Below, in pieces: positions 38,001 to 47,800 of a stretch of 64,000 nucleotides of DNA. Below the pieces are notes generated by a model. That model was not told the DNA's origin, did not search any database, and saw only the letters and a list, made by a program, of their open reading frames with translations. This DNA comes from Klebsormidium nitens (Eukaryota > Streptophyta > Klebsormidiophyceae > Klebsormidiales > Klebsormidiaceae), in the NCBI GenBank assembly GCA_000708835.1, contig DF237108.1:1-64000 (forward strand). Direction: 5' to 3'. Both the position numbers and the translations under genes were made by a program. Each line of letters begins with the position of its first letter. The first letter of the stretch is position 1.

Positions 38001-41000
38001 TGCTTTTCACCGAAGGAAACAAGCTCATCCATTCTGACTACTGCAATATTAGTTAGGCCGTACACTCCAAAGAAAATTTCGCTCGGCAGGATTACTTGGG
38101 GTTACATACTCTCAGCTCCAAACCATGAGCCGAATCCAATGTTCTCAAATCAATCCCCCTCTGCGCAGGCCACCTGATTGTGCTCCTAATGATCCCCATG
38201 TTCTTGACCGCCCACAACAGCATCCGCCGGGGCAAGGGGTTCAATTTTCGAAAGCGCAAGATCGGCGGCTACGATCTCTTCTTCAACGTGCACCAACTCT
38301 ACATCCTAGTTTTCATTCTTCTTTGGATCCACTCCCCGTCTTTCCACAAGTGGTGCTTTTGGCCGGTGGTTCTATTCATTGTGGATAAGCTGGTGGGGCA
38401 CCTGCGGTCGGGGCGGGAGGTGCGCCTGCTGCGGGCCTGGTGAGAATACGCCCCTGCTTTCATCGGGCTTACGTCCGGTCATTCTAGGCTCACATCCTGG
38501 GAAGAACTCGCCCCGTTCTTGACCAGTGCTTGCGTCCTGGTGATAAAAGGGTCCTGTCCTTGTTTGGTGCTCACATCCCAATAAATGGCGCTTCTGCTTC
38601 TTAATATTGTTATTCCTATGGCCAACATGCTCCTGTGATTCTCTCGATTATGCTATACCCAAGCGCACGTTGCTGACAAAATCCTACTCACTTGATCTTA
38701 CGTGTATAGCATTACGTCTGTTCTATTGCCCCCTGCTTCGCTCCAATCCTCTGCAGCGGGATCGTGGGCTGCGGGGTGTTGTGGGCCAAAATTAAAATTA
38801 ATTTCCATTTCGATTGCTGCCTCTTTTGAAAGTGCATGCCAGGAATTCTGACTATCATAAGCTTCGCTTTGGCTCCTGCAGAGTCTTGAGAAAGTACCCA
38901 TTTGAGCCCCAACAACTGCGTGCCTCAAAGACTCACGCTCTCACGCTCCCTTTCTTCGCAGCAACGAGACGACCGGAACGGATGTGATGCGCATCGAAAT
39001 GGCTATCGACCGGTTCCACTACAAACCGGGGCAGTACCTGTACATAAACTGCCCGGCGATCTCCAAGCACGAATGGCATCCGTTTACCATTACGAGCGCG
39101 CCGGAAGAAGCGATCGTGTCCGTCCATATGAGGACACGTGGCGACTGGACGACGGGGCTGCGGCAGCTGCTGAATCCGGAGAACCTCAAGGAGGTGAGGG
39201 CGGAAGGATATCAAAGATGGCTAATGCAAACATCTCTAGCGCCTGACTCTCGTCCCAGATTTGAATCAAAAGCTCAGTTGACAAGCTTGTACGTGAGCGG
39301 ATGAAGAAGAGTGGGAAAGGCGTTCTGATCATGAGTTCTGTAAGATTCCGCTAGAGCCACCCTTGCAGACGAGGACTACGAGTCGTGGGTCCAAAAGGAT
39401 GCAAGCGAAGTCCCTCAAACAAATCATTTGGGCGATGGTAAATTAAACCGTAATACTTGTACCAAACCAGGGTCTCAAAAAGCAACATGCGAAGCACTAG
39501 GTAAATAAATCAATCAAGTGATCAACTTTGACGTCCCGTAGGAGCCATGAGCGGTCCTAGGATTGAACTAGTCCGGCTTGCCAAATCAGACCGCTTCGAT
39601 TTGAGAGTCGATCCTTTTCTCCCAGGTTGACTTCTCTGACATCAGCGCCTTGTCCCGGGCGTCCGCCCCAGCCACCAGCGCGACGCGCGCCAAGCCGCTC
39701 TCACCGCTCGCGCCCGCGTCCGCCCGAAACCCTAAAACCCCGGACATCGCCGATGCGAAGAAACCAGACGCGAAGCCGGCCGCGGAACCCGTAAAAGAAA
39801 ACGAAACCCCTCCCGCAAAGACGTCGTTCTTCGGCGGGCGGGGAGCCAAGCCCCGGGCGAAGCCCGAGCTTGGGAAAGGAGAGAAAGATCCCGGGGGATC
39901 CCCCCGGGCGGAAGCGTCCCAAGCTACCCCGGCCAGCGTGCAAGCGCTGAGCAAGATCGCCGCTCAGAAGGAAGAGAACGCGGTACCCACCGGGCAGGGA
40001 GAGGTTCCTGGTACAAACCCGCCGGGCGTTCCGCTCGAGCAGGTCGTGAGCGGGGAGCGCCCGGCGGGAGGCGCTGCGGCCGCGGCCGCGACGCCGCTGG
40101 CGCGCGCGGACGCGATCTCGCGCGCGCCCTTGATCCGGGTGGACGGACCATATGGGTGAGGAATTCTCCAGGATAGGTATGAAGAGCTGCAATCATATCC
40201 GACGAAGCTAAGGTTAACATTATACTTCCAATATGCCTTAGAAAGCCGTAACCCGACCTCTAATTCAACTTAACACCGTCAGTTAGACCCTGATCTGAGC
40301 ACGTGTCAACCTAGGAGACGGTGATGCTTGTGGGTGCCGGGCCTTGTGTAACACTCGTGTTTTGTAGCACACTTCAACCGATCCAATCTCTCCAACCCAC
40401 CTCTAACCGAGTTGATTAACCACCTTAGGGCGGGGTCTGAGCACGTGGTGGACTACGATACGGTGATGTTGGTTGGCGCCGGGATCGGTGTGACGCCGTT
40501 TGCCGCCGTCTTGAAAAGCATCCGCCTCCGCTGGCGCCGCCAGGCCGCGACCGGGGGGCCGCTGGACACCGTCTTTCCGCTCAAGGTGAGGGCGGAACCG
40601 GAGCCGCTTGGCGGATACCTTGTTGGAAATACTTTTGGTTGCAAGCACAAGTGGGGGAAAGAACGGATAGTTCTGGCCTTTTTTCGGTTATTTCGAATCG
40701 TAATCAATTGCTTATCGCATGTTAAGCTTCAAGAGTCGTCACGAATCGACGTTGAAAGCACAAAGTCCTTGTGACCCAACCCAACAACCCCTCAACTTCT
40801 GACCACGTAAGACTATGTAACAAACCTTGTTACATCAGACACTCAGAGAGGAAACCACACCGAGAAGCAAAGCGTTGCTTATAGCCGCTAACCCAGATGT
40901 TGAAAACTCTGGCTAAATTTCGCCTGCAATTCTGTAACCCAGGTCTACTTCTATTGGATCTGCCGCGATCGGCAGGAGTTCAACTGGTTCAGCTGGCTGC

Positions 41001-42072
41001 TCGCGGAGCTCGAGCACGAGGACGTCAGGTAAGCGCGCGCGCGCGGCCGCGCACCAGAACCCTTAAACCCTTGCAATCCCAAGTTTGCGCCCGGGAAGCC
41101 AGCACGGTGCTTCGATTCTCCTGCAAGAAAGTTGTGTCAAACTTGCATTTGGTTCAGCTTTCTTATAGATTCAGTTCTAAAGAACAGACTGTCCGGCCGA
41201 CGAATAGTGACCTCATTACTCCCTTTGTTGTTACAAACTGGCTCTTCTGCCCTCGTTCGAAGCTTATCTGTCGTTTTCTTGTTGGTCCAGGCTAATACCT
41301 AGAGATTTGAGCGATGAGAGGCAGAACATCTACCCGAATTGTTTCAATGATTTTTTGACCTCTCGGTTAGCCACATGCCAGCGGTTCCCGCTTAACCACC
41401 TCGATGGTAAATCTCATGCTTAGCGCTTTCGCCGTCTCTCTCCCCAGGCTGAGCAACCGGTTCGAGATCAACACGTACATGACCGGCGAGTTAAACCTGG
41501 ACGAAGTCGTCACTCAGAACAAGGACACGTCAGCAAAGAAGGGCGCGGAGGTGAGACCCCGCCTCACGACCTCTCAACATGTTGCGCTGCGCAATCATTC
41601 CTCACTACCAGTATTCTTCCGAGGGGCAGAACAACTAGAGTTGAGTAGAGCCTTCGAGCACCTCGTTTATGAAGCCCGATCTGCATGTATGTGGTCACGC
41701 TTGTGATTGAGAGGGACAAATCGTCCAGTCAAAGGTCAAGCTTTGGCAGCGCGCCACAGTTGCTTGCTCCAGTAAAATCGACGTCACGAACTATCTTGCA
41801 GCAGATTAGTGGGCAGGAAGTATAAACTGTTCGCACATTCGCTTCGAAATAATAACAAGATTCTCGACGCTTTGCAGGTCGCGTGGGCCGGCAAGAAGTG
41901 GGCGGGGCGACCCAACTGGAAGCGCATCTTCAAGAAGGTCGCCGAGACGCACGGCGGCAAGACCGTCGGCGTGTTCCTGTGCGGCCCCGGGGCGCAGGAG
42001 CTGCGGGACGCGTGCAAGAGCAACACAACGCTAGGGGGAGCGACCTTCGACTTCCACAAGGAGAACTTCTAA
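35097..42072 (+). CDS. NADPH oxidase (NOX/ferric reductase family), no EF-hands; possible 3' part of a DD3-3 fusion
   Basis: Twelve exons: 35097-35167, 35822-36032, 36446-36520, 36864-36984, 37676-37790, 38169-38439, 38962-39193, 39626-40155, 40429-40585, 40943-41028, 41448-41550 and 41878-42072; phases agree throughout. Haem-ligand histidines are visible in ITFHT, AFHIAMH, FFNVHQL and WIHS. FAD binding is shown by HPFTITSAPEE, NADPH binding by VGAGIGVTPF, YFYWICRD and VFLCGPG, and the family C-terminus by FDFHKENF. It should move electrons from cytosolic NADPH across the membrane to oxygen, making superoxide. A proline/alanine-rich insert of about 150 residues (exon 39626-40155) splits the FAD and NADPH lobes. 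The EF-hands of plant RBOH enzymes are absent. The first exon (RTKRRLFFWRR) has no in-frame ATG before an upstream stop, which favours fusion with the DD3-3 exons (about 1348 residues in total). Confidence 0.88.
35650..35821 (+). repeat. Echo of NOX exon start (exon at 35822)
   Basis: Just upstream of the acceptor at 35821, a copy beginning after an AG at 35658 repeats the exon start with about 60-70% identity. The two stretches encode GLVLAVPTP and GMVLSVPTP. The copy stays in frame and reads through into the real exon without a stop, so an alternative acceptor could add about 55 residues. Confidence 0.7.
36050..36118 (+). repeat. Degenerate GGGTTT (telomere-like) run
   Basis: Directly after a NOX exon donor, about ten imperfect units of cagggttctggg, ggggttt and tttttggg type follow each other. 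They resemble decayed plant-type telomere repeats (TTTAGGG), though a slippage-made G/T simple repeat is equally possible. Confidence 0.55.
36950..37245 (+). repeat. Ladder of decayed copies of a NOX exon end (exon 36864-36984)
   Basis: The exon end and donor (gacgaacac ... gctg|gtgagccg) recur at about 37090-37130, where gctggtgatccgcggcattcg matches the exon-intron junction plus flanking intron. The start of a third copy is at about 37227. Spacing is about 132-136 bp. Here the donor side, not the acceptor side, has been multiplied. Confidence 0.75.
40283..40428 (+). repeat. Echo of a NOX exon start (exon 40429-40585)
   Basis: The stretch after ttag at 40286 repeats the start of the exon that follows ttag at 40428. 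Shared words are tctgagcacgtg, acggtgatg and the region coding VGAGIG. The offset is 142 bp. The copy carries indels that break the frame. Confidence 0.8.
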
Positions 42073-43529
42073 TCAAAGGTTGATTTTCCGGAGGGTTGAC
42101 AATCAGTAACGGGCGGAAGGCCGGCGAGCTTGATGACGAGGCGCAAGAAGAGATCATGTAAACGGCGGGTGTTACCCCTAAAAGCAGCAAACAGAGGGGA
42201 GAACACCGTAACGTCTACCAGGCAGTGTCTGCACGGGAACGGCCAGAGTGTATTCTATGTATAAGGAGGCTAGAATTGGGCGGGGCAAGTACTATATATG
42301 GTGGTACACTTATATTCATGCGACGTTCGGTGGCCTGTGCCAAGAGCTTCACTTGATGCGTCTAAGTGGTTCACCCCGAGTACCGTCCGTAGGGCTTGCA
42401 ATGCCTTTTCTGTGTCGAGCTCCTGATATTAGTGCGCTTGTTTTTCGACCCAATTGAACGGCCCACGTTTGGTACGTGAAAGAGTTAGACGGTTCGATAG
42501 CGGGCAATCCCTAAGATGGTCAGAATGTAAACCCCGTTTGGTCCCATGGTGGACGCGGGAAGCGGCGTATGAACCTTTACGGTTTAAATTTTCAAGATTG
42601 AAACGCTCCGCTTGCTGGGGGTAGATTCGATAGGTTAGAGGTAAGGACAAATGCTGGGCGGTTCTTGCAGAACTTTGATTGGAATATGTACTGCGACCCT
42701 TGCTGATACAAAGAATAAGTTCGTTGCAAGCATGAAAATATGCTTGGGCAAAGGATTGCGCTCCGCTTCGACAGGCGGGAGACTCGACTTATTTACTGTA
42801 CTGACGAAGTGATTCTGAACATGTCTCATTGACTAATGCCTTTTGGCAACGTTCAGCGGTATCAACGAGTCAAATAATCGAATCGAAACCAATTGCGCTA
42901 TGTATCCTGCAAGGGATCACCTTCCGTCGCTTGACGTGGCTGAGGGCACATGGTGAAACATGTGGAGCAACTTCAGCACTCTCGACTCTTTTGCCATGTA
43001 AATCCAGCTAGTAGAACAGCAGAAAGTAACCAACTCAAATCTGCTTTAGTTGTGCAATCATTCCAGCTCGGATTCGCATTCTCGGGCAAAAGAAACTGGC
43101 AGAGGCGGAGTATGTTGTGCAATTACGTTCGAAGTTGGCGGCTGCCAAAAAGAGATGGTGCACTGCACGTGACCTCGGTAGTCAAAGTCAAGCATGTCCA
43201 TATGCACATCCATGGTGGGAATCGCGCTGGTCTTTGTACCGTGAGCTCAGGTGTGCCAGCATTTGGATCGATCGTACGTAAGCAATTGACTGAACCGACC
43301 AGAGATACCACTGACGTCATGCTAGAAAACGTCACCCAGATTTGCAGCGAGGTGACCAGTGTCGGAAGGATGCCTTGAATCAGCTCCTCCCAATCAGCTC
43401 CGAAGTGTTCACTCGTTTCTGAACATCTTCGTCCTTCTTTAACGGAAAGATTTCGACTTTTAAGCAACATCTTTTTGTTTTCCAGAGTGTCGATAGTGAG
43501 AGCTCGGCATATATGCAATATATTTGAAT

Positions 43530-43598
43530 GGGTGAATCTGTAACGAAGGCCAGCTTGCACTCGAAAATCAAGCTCTGGCATTTGTTACAGATTCACCC
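43530..43598. repeat. Long imperfect hairpin (15-bp perfect outer stem)
   Basis: The word gggtgaatctgtaac (43530-43544) is the exact reverse complement of gttacagattcaccc (43584-43598). Inside, gccagcttg pairs with caagctctggc with a small bulge, extending the stem to about 25 pairs. The shape resembles a microRNA-type foldback or a small inverted-repeat element. Confidence 0.6.
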
Positions 43599-44140
43599 AG
43601 TCGCAAGAGGTAAACGTGCGCCGCCCAGACAAGTTCCGTGAGATTGGTCTACTTTGAGTCCATCAATTTGCAGAGGTGCACGGCAGTAGTACCTGCAACT
43701 GTGGTGCGAAGCTTACCAGCTTACATGGATATGGAGTCGGCCACCGAAGGGATTCATCTCTGCTCTTGCCAACCATGCGTGCCACGACGTCGTGATCAGG
43801 ACTAATGTCGGCCAATATGCGAAGTCGATCGGACTGATTGGACGGCATGCTTTCGCCGTTCTTCCCGATTCTCAAGTAGGTGCCGTGTGTCTTCCTGCAT
43901 CATCCTATTGGACATGCATCACAGATGTAATCATTGAGGTTCAAAAGGACCCATCAGGCCCAGGGTCAAAACATCCGCGGAGATAGTGTGAAATGATGGC
44001 AGAGGAGGCCGGGCTGGCCCCGGGGTCGTCAACATATATGTTTGTGAGGGAATGCCATGATGTCTAATCCGTCAAGTTGGCTGAATACATGGGAGCCGCA
44101 GGCTCCCCGGAGCTTGCTTGCTTGCAGTTGTACTGAACCA

Positions 44141-44169
44141 GGGGGGTTGGGGGGGCGGAGCCCCCCCCT
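44141..44169. repeat. Poly-G/poly-C palindrome left of tRNA
   Basis: A run of G is followed by cgga and a run of C, able to form a very stable hairpin with a tiny loop. A similar palindrome lies at 44508-44540 on the other side of the tRNA. Confidence 0.6.
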
Positions 44170-44266
44170 AATTTTCAAGGAACAAAAGCTGAGCGCGGTG
44201 GTGAGCTGTGCTCGTCTTCTCTACTGGATTGCGTCGAAAAAGAACGAAAAAATCGTCAAAAATGAT

Positions 44267-44365
44267 TGGAGACAAGCGGGATCGAACCGCTGACCTAATG
44301 CAAGTTACTGACGTCATGCTGACGACATTGCTAAGCATTTGCTCTACCAACGGAGCTCTATCCCC
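44267..44365 (-). tRNA. tRNA-Ala (AGC) with a 26-nt intron
   Basis: The minus strand folds into a full cloverleaf. The 7-bp acceptor stem is GGGGATA/TGTCTCC, with the alanine identity pair G3:U70, and the discriminator is A. The D-stem is GCTC/GAGC, the anticodon stem AATGC/GCATT and the T-stem AGCGG/CCGCT with loop TTCGATC. The anticodon loop reads TTAGCA, then an insertion of 26 nt after position 37, then T38. Removing it leaves 73 nt with anticodon AGC. Pol III T-runs follow on the minus strand (44258-44262 and 44247-44252). Land-plant nuclear tRNA introns are mostly confined to Tyr and elongator Met, so this one is unusual. Confidence 0.88.
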
Positions 44366-44507
44366 TCAAAACTTGATCAACTCCGCACCCATAACATAAG
44401 CTATGATCAATCACCGCTTCTTGGCAACCCTTTCTGACACCTTGTTCGATCTCTTCGCCGGTACATACCGTAGTTTCAGCCCCCGGCCTTTTCAACCTCT
44501 ATAAAAC

Positions 44508-44540
44508 CGGGGGGGCTGCCGCCCCCCCGAGCCCCCCCGC
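44508..44540. repeat. Poly-G/poly-C palindrome right of tRNA
   Basis: A G-run, ctgcc and a C-run make a near-perfect hairpin similar to that at 44141-44169. The pair flanks the tRNA gene at roughly 100-150 bp on each side. Confidence 0.55.
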
Positions 44541-44843
44541 TTTCTTCCTCTTTGGGCCTTTGTTTCACTGCACCTGATTGAGCTACTTGTGCTCTGATTT
44601 GTTGATTACTTATAGACGCCAGGTGTCCGTTTCTGATTCGCCCTTTCTGGCGGCAATGGGGCACAAAACAAGCAACAACAAGTTGAAGCTTGTGTGGAAT
44701 CATGTTCTCAAAGTCAGCATTCTCAGCATCGCCTTGAACGGCGTCATTTTGAGCAGAGGCACCGAGGCGATGAACCTCCTGGCAAATGTAGTACCGAGGC
44801 CCAGCAGAATCCTCTAATCCAACGTGAAAGTTTGCTCGTCGTC

Positions 44844-47800
44844 ATGGCGCCGCTATCAGCATCAGTGTATGCGCGGAAGAAGAAAGATAAACGAGCAAGT
44901 GGCAAGCCAGTTGCGAAGAAGCGACCCGGCCCAAAGTCTAAAGGAGCTCCTAAAGAAGCAGCGGATGCCGCGCCAGCTGGGCAGAAAAGGAAGCGCCCAA
45001 CAGAGATAGTACCCAGTGCTTCAAAACGAGCACGGAAAGCGGGTGGCAGGGGAGAAGATGCATCCTCTATTTTGGAGAAGAAGCAGAGAGTTGCTAAGAA
45101 AAGGGATCAAGCTGCCAAATCAGAGGAGAAGAAAGTGAGGGCGGCAAAGAAGGAGGATCAGACGGTGGCTGCCAGTGAGAAGAACAAGGTCAAGGTGTCT
45201 GTATCCTCTGCATTGCAACGGGGGAAGAAGCCGGCAAGGGCTGGAAAGACGGCGGACGTAGAATCAGCGCGTTCGAAAGGTAAAGGGACAGGTTTGGGTG
45301 AAGATGGAAAGAGTGCAGCGGGCCAGGGCGTCAAGCGGAGACCCGGGCGGCCGGAGCAAAGCAAGGGAGGGGATGAGCCAAATGGTGGGGAAGAGGTGGC
45401 GGTCAAACGAGGACGTGGGCGGCCAAAGAAAAGTAAGGAGACGGAGGAGGAGAGCGGTGCACAAGAAACAGCTGTCAAAAGGGGCCGAGGCCGGCCAAAA
45501 GGAAGCAAGAACAAGGATAAGGGGAGCAATGCACAGGAAAGAGCTGTCAAAAGGAACCGTGGGCAGCCGGATAAAAGCAAGAAGCCGGACAAGCCAAGCG
45601 GGTCACAGGAAGCTGTCAAAAGGGGTCGGGGGAGGCCAAAGAAAGCCGAGGCAGAGGAGAATGCAGGCTCTGATCCAAAAGGCAAAAGTGGTCAGAAGGG
45701 TGGAGCAAAGAAAGCGCCGCCGCCCAGAGCAAAGTACCTTGACCGGCTGGAGTTCGACGGCACCCTGTTCGAAGCGGGCGACTTTGTCTACATCAAAAAG
45801 ACTGACGGGGACAAAGAAGAGTCTGACGAAGAGCTTGAGGAGTGCCGGGTCTGTGGGAACTGCCCGCAGGAGGGGGAGGACATGCTGGAGTGCGACACCT
45901 GTCTTGGGGGTTTCCACTTGGGGTGTTTGGACCCCCCCTTGGAGGAGGTTCCGGAGGGGGACTGGAATTGTCCGGCGTGCTGTGGGGCAGAATGTGGGGA
46001 CTGGGTGACCAGGACGAGGCAACGGCGGCGCACGCTGAGGGAGCGGTATCTTGCGGGAGAGTTGTACATGGCAAGGATAAACATGTGAGCTGTTTCATTA
46101 TTCAAGTGTATGTTGGTGCAATGGTGGCGGCTGTGGGCTTTGATAGGATTGGGGTCTGAAAGCCTAGAAAACATTGTGCACCACAGAAAGTATGCGAGGA
46201 GCTGGACCGGGTCGACGTTTGGATATGTGGAGTAATTACGGGTTCCTGGGGGTGAATGCTAACTGTGTCAGAGGCTTGACTGGGTGCTGCCCATGATAGT
46301 CAATGGGGGCCTCGAAGCCTGCCTCAACGGTACTTAAAGTCCTGACCTCCTGAACAACGGCAAAATGAGTTGAAGCTTCAATATTTCCATCTCCCAATCT
46401 CCATATTGCTTTCAGACAAGATATTGAGACACCAACGCAACACGAAGTCAGTGCACAGATGGGTGGGGTCGTTGGGGGGTAAGTGCTGGTAGGAATGCAG
46501 AGAATATACATCTTCAAGTTTCTGGTTGTTGATGTAAACTATTTTGCGAGCCTAAGCTGCTCACTATCCTTGCTTGTCTCACTTTCTCTAGAGATCTATC
46601 ATATTCGCGTTAGCCAAAATACTTAAGAATTCAAAGCTAAAGCTCTTTTAATTGCAGGATGTGGCAGGAGCCCAACGGCGACTATTACTTCCGGGGAAAC
46701 TGGTTGGACATTCCAGAGGAAACGCACATGGGCAGGCGTGAGCATAACCACCGGCGGGAGGTCTTCTTGTCGACTCTGGAGGACGATGTTTCGGTAAGCT
46801 GCTGGGAGCCATGCTCAGATAGCAAACGGCTGCCCCGTGCCGCAAAACGTGTTTTGACACCTGGCAATTGGCAACACGGTCACCAGGAATTTCGAAATTC
46901 TCTTCAGAGCATGATTTGAGGGAGGAGATGTCGGTTCAAAACTCGTAAAGTGACTCTTTGTCTAGGCAGAGCTTATGGTTTGTCAGGAGACAAGCCAAAC
47001 CAATTTGCAAGTCTTTACCACTGTGTTCAATTTGAAGGACCTCTCACAACCTTGGACCAAGAGATCCCTTTTCCGAAGTACATTTGTTTGGGCTTATAAG
47101 CTGATACATTTTGCTGTGCAACTGGGTGCCTGCTCAAGCCCCGGTATGGCCCACTGCAAAGGCCGATGTATTGGGCATAGATCATAGTATATTACAATCG
47201 GAAATGCTAAATCGTCGTTTGGTTTAGTCAATCATGCTGCCTTCTGCTTCGCTTCATCGGAAGGATTCTTGTGCATATGCAACATCTGAAACTATCCAGC
47301 GTATTGCTTTTGAACTTGCTGTATACTGAAAGCGTTCCTTTCTGTCAGATGGACTCCATTATCCGGCATGCGTGGGTGTACCCGCGAGAGCGCTTCGAGC
47401 AGGCGGCCAACGAGGGTGATGACGTGTACCTGCTCGAGTATGGGTACTGCCCACGAACGCAGCGCTACAAGCGGATCGACGACATTGTGGATGACGGGCG
47501 GGGCTGGAATTACGAGGTCAGCGCTCTGCGGCACTTTGCAGCCGTTTTAAAAAGTTACATGTATGAGTTTCGAAACCCGATTCCAAGACTTTAACAGCCT
47601 ATCTACGGCGTGATAAAGTTTGTAAAAAGTCGTACTGCCGATTGACGTCATTGCAGATGATGGATGGGGCTGGTATTACGAGGTCAGATTACGGCGAGTC
47701 ATTTTCGTCGGAGTTTACAGAATACCTTGAAACTCTTAAGAACTGATTCTAGAGTGCCTTAGCAGATTGCATACGAAATGTTAGAAGTCTGCAGAGACAG

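Larger units (their letters stand above)
42073..44843. other. Intergenic stretch between NOX and ORC1, with tRNA and hairpins
   Basis: Apart from the tRNA-Ala gene it holds a long imperfect hairpin (43530-43598), a perfect 7-bp-stem hairpin (44091-44107) and two poly-G/poly-C palindromes (44141-44169 and 44508-44540) on either side of the tRNA. No protein-coding gene was recognised. Confidence 0.5.

Noticed and set aside
39701-40192. Minus-strand frame rich in arginine opposite the NOX insert
   Set aside because: It is a shadow of the low-complexity GC-rich insert with no domain of its own.
41800-41877. Possible echo of the last NOX exon start
   Set aside because: Only a few short words agree (gcag, gtgggc, aagt); not clearly above chance, so not counted among the echoes.
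44694-44843. In-frame extension upstream of the ORC1 ATG
   Set aside because: It begins at a GTG and contains no ATG in frame; the first ATG, at 44844, was chosen as the start.
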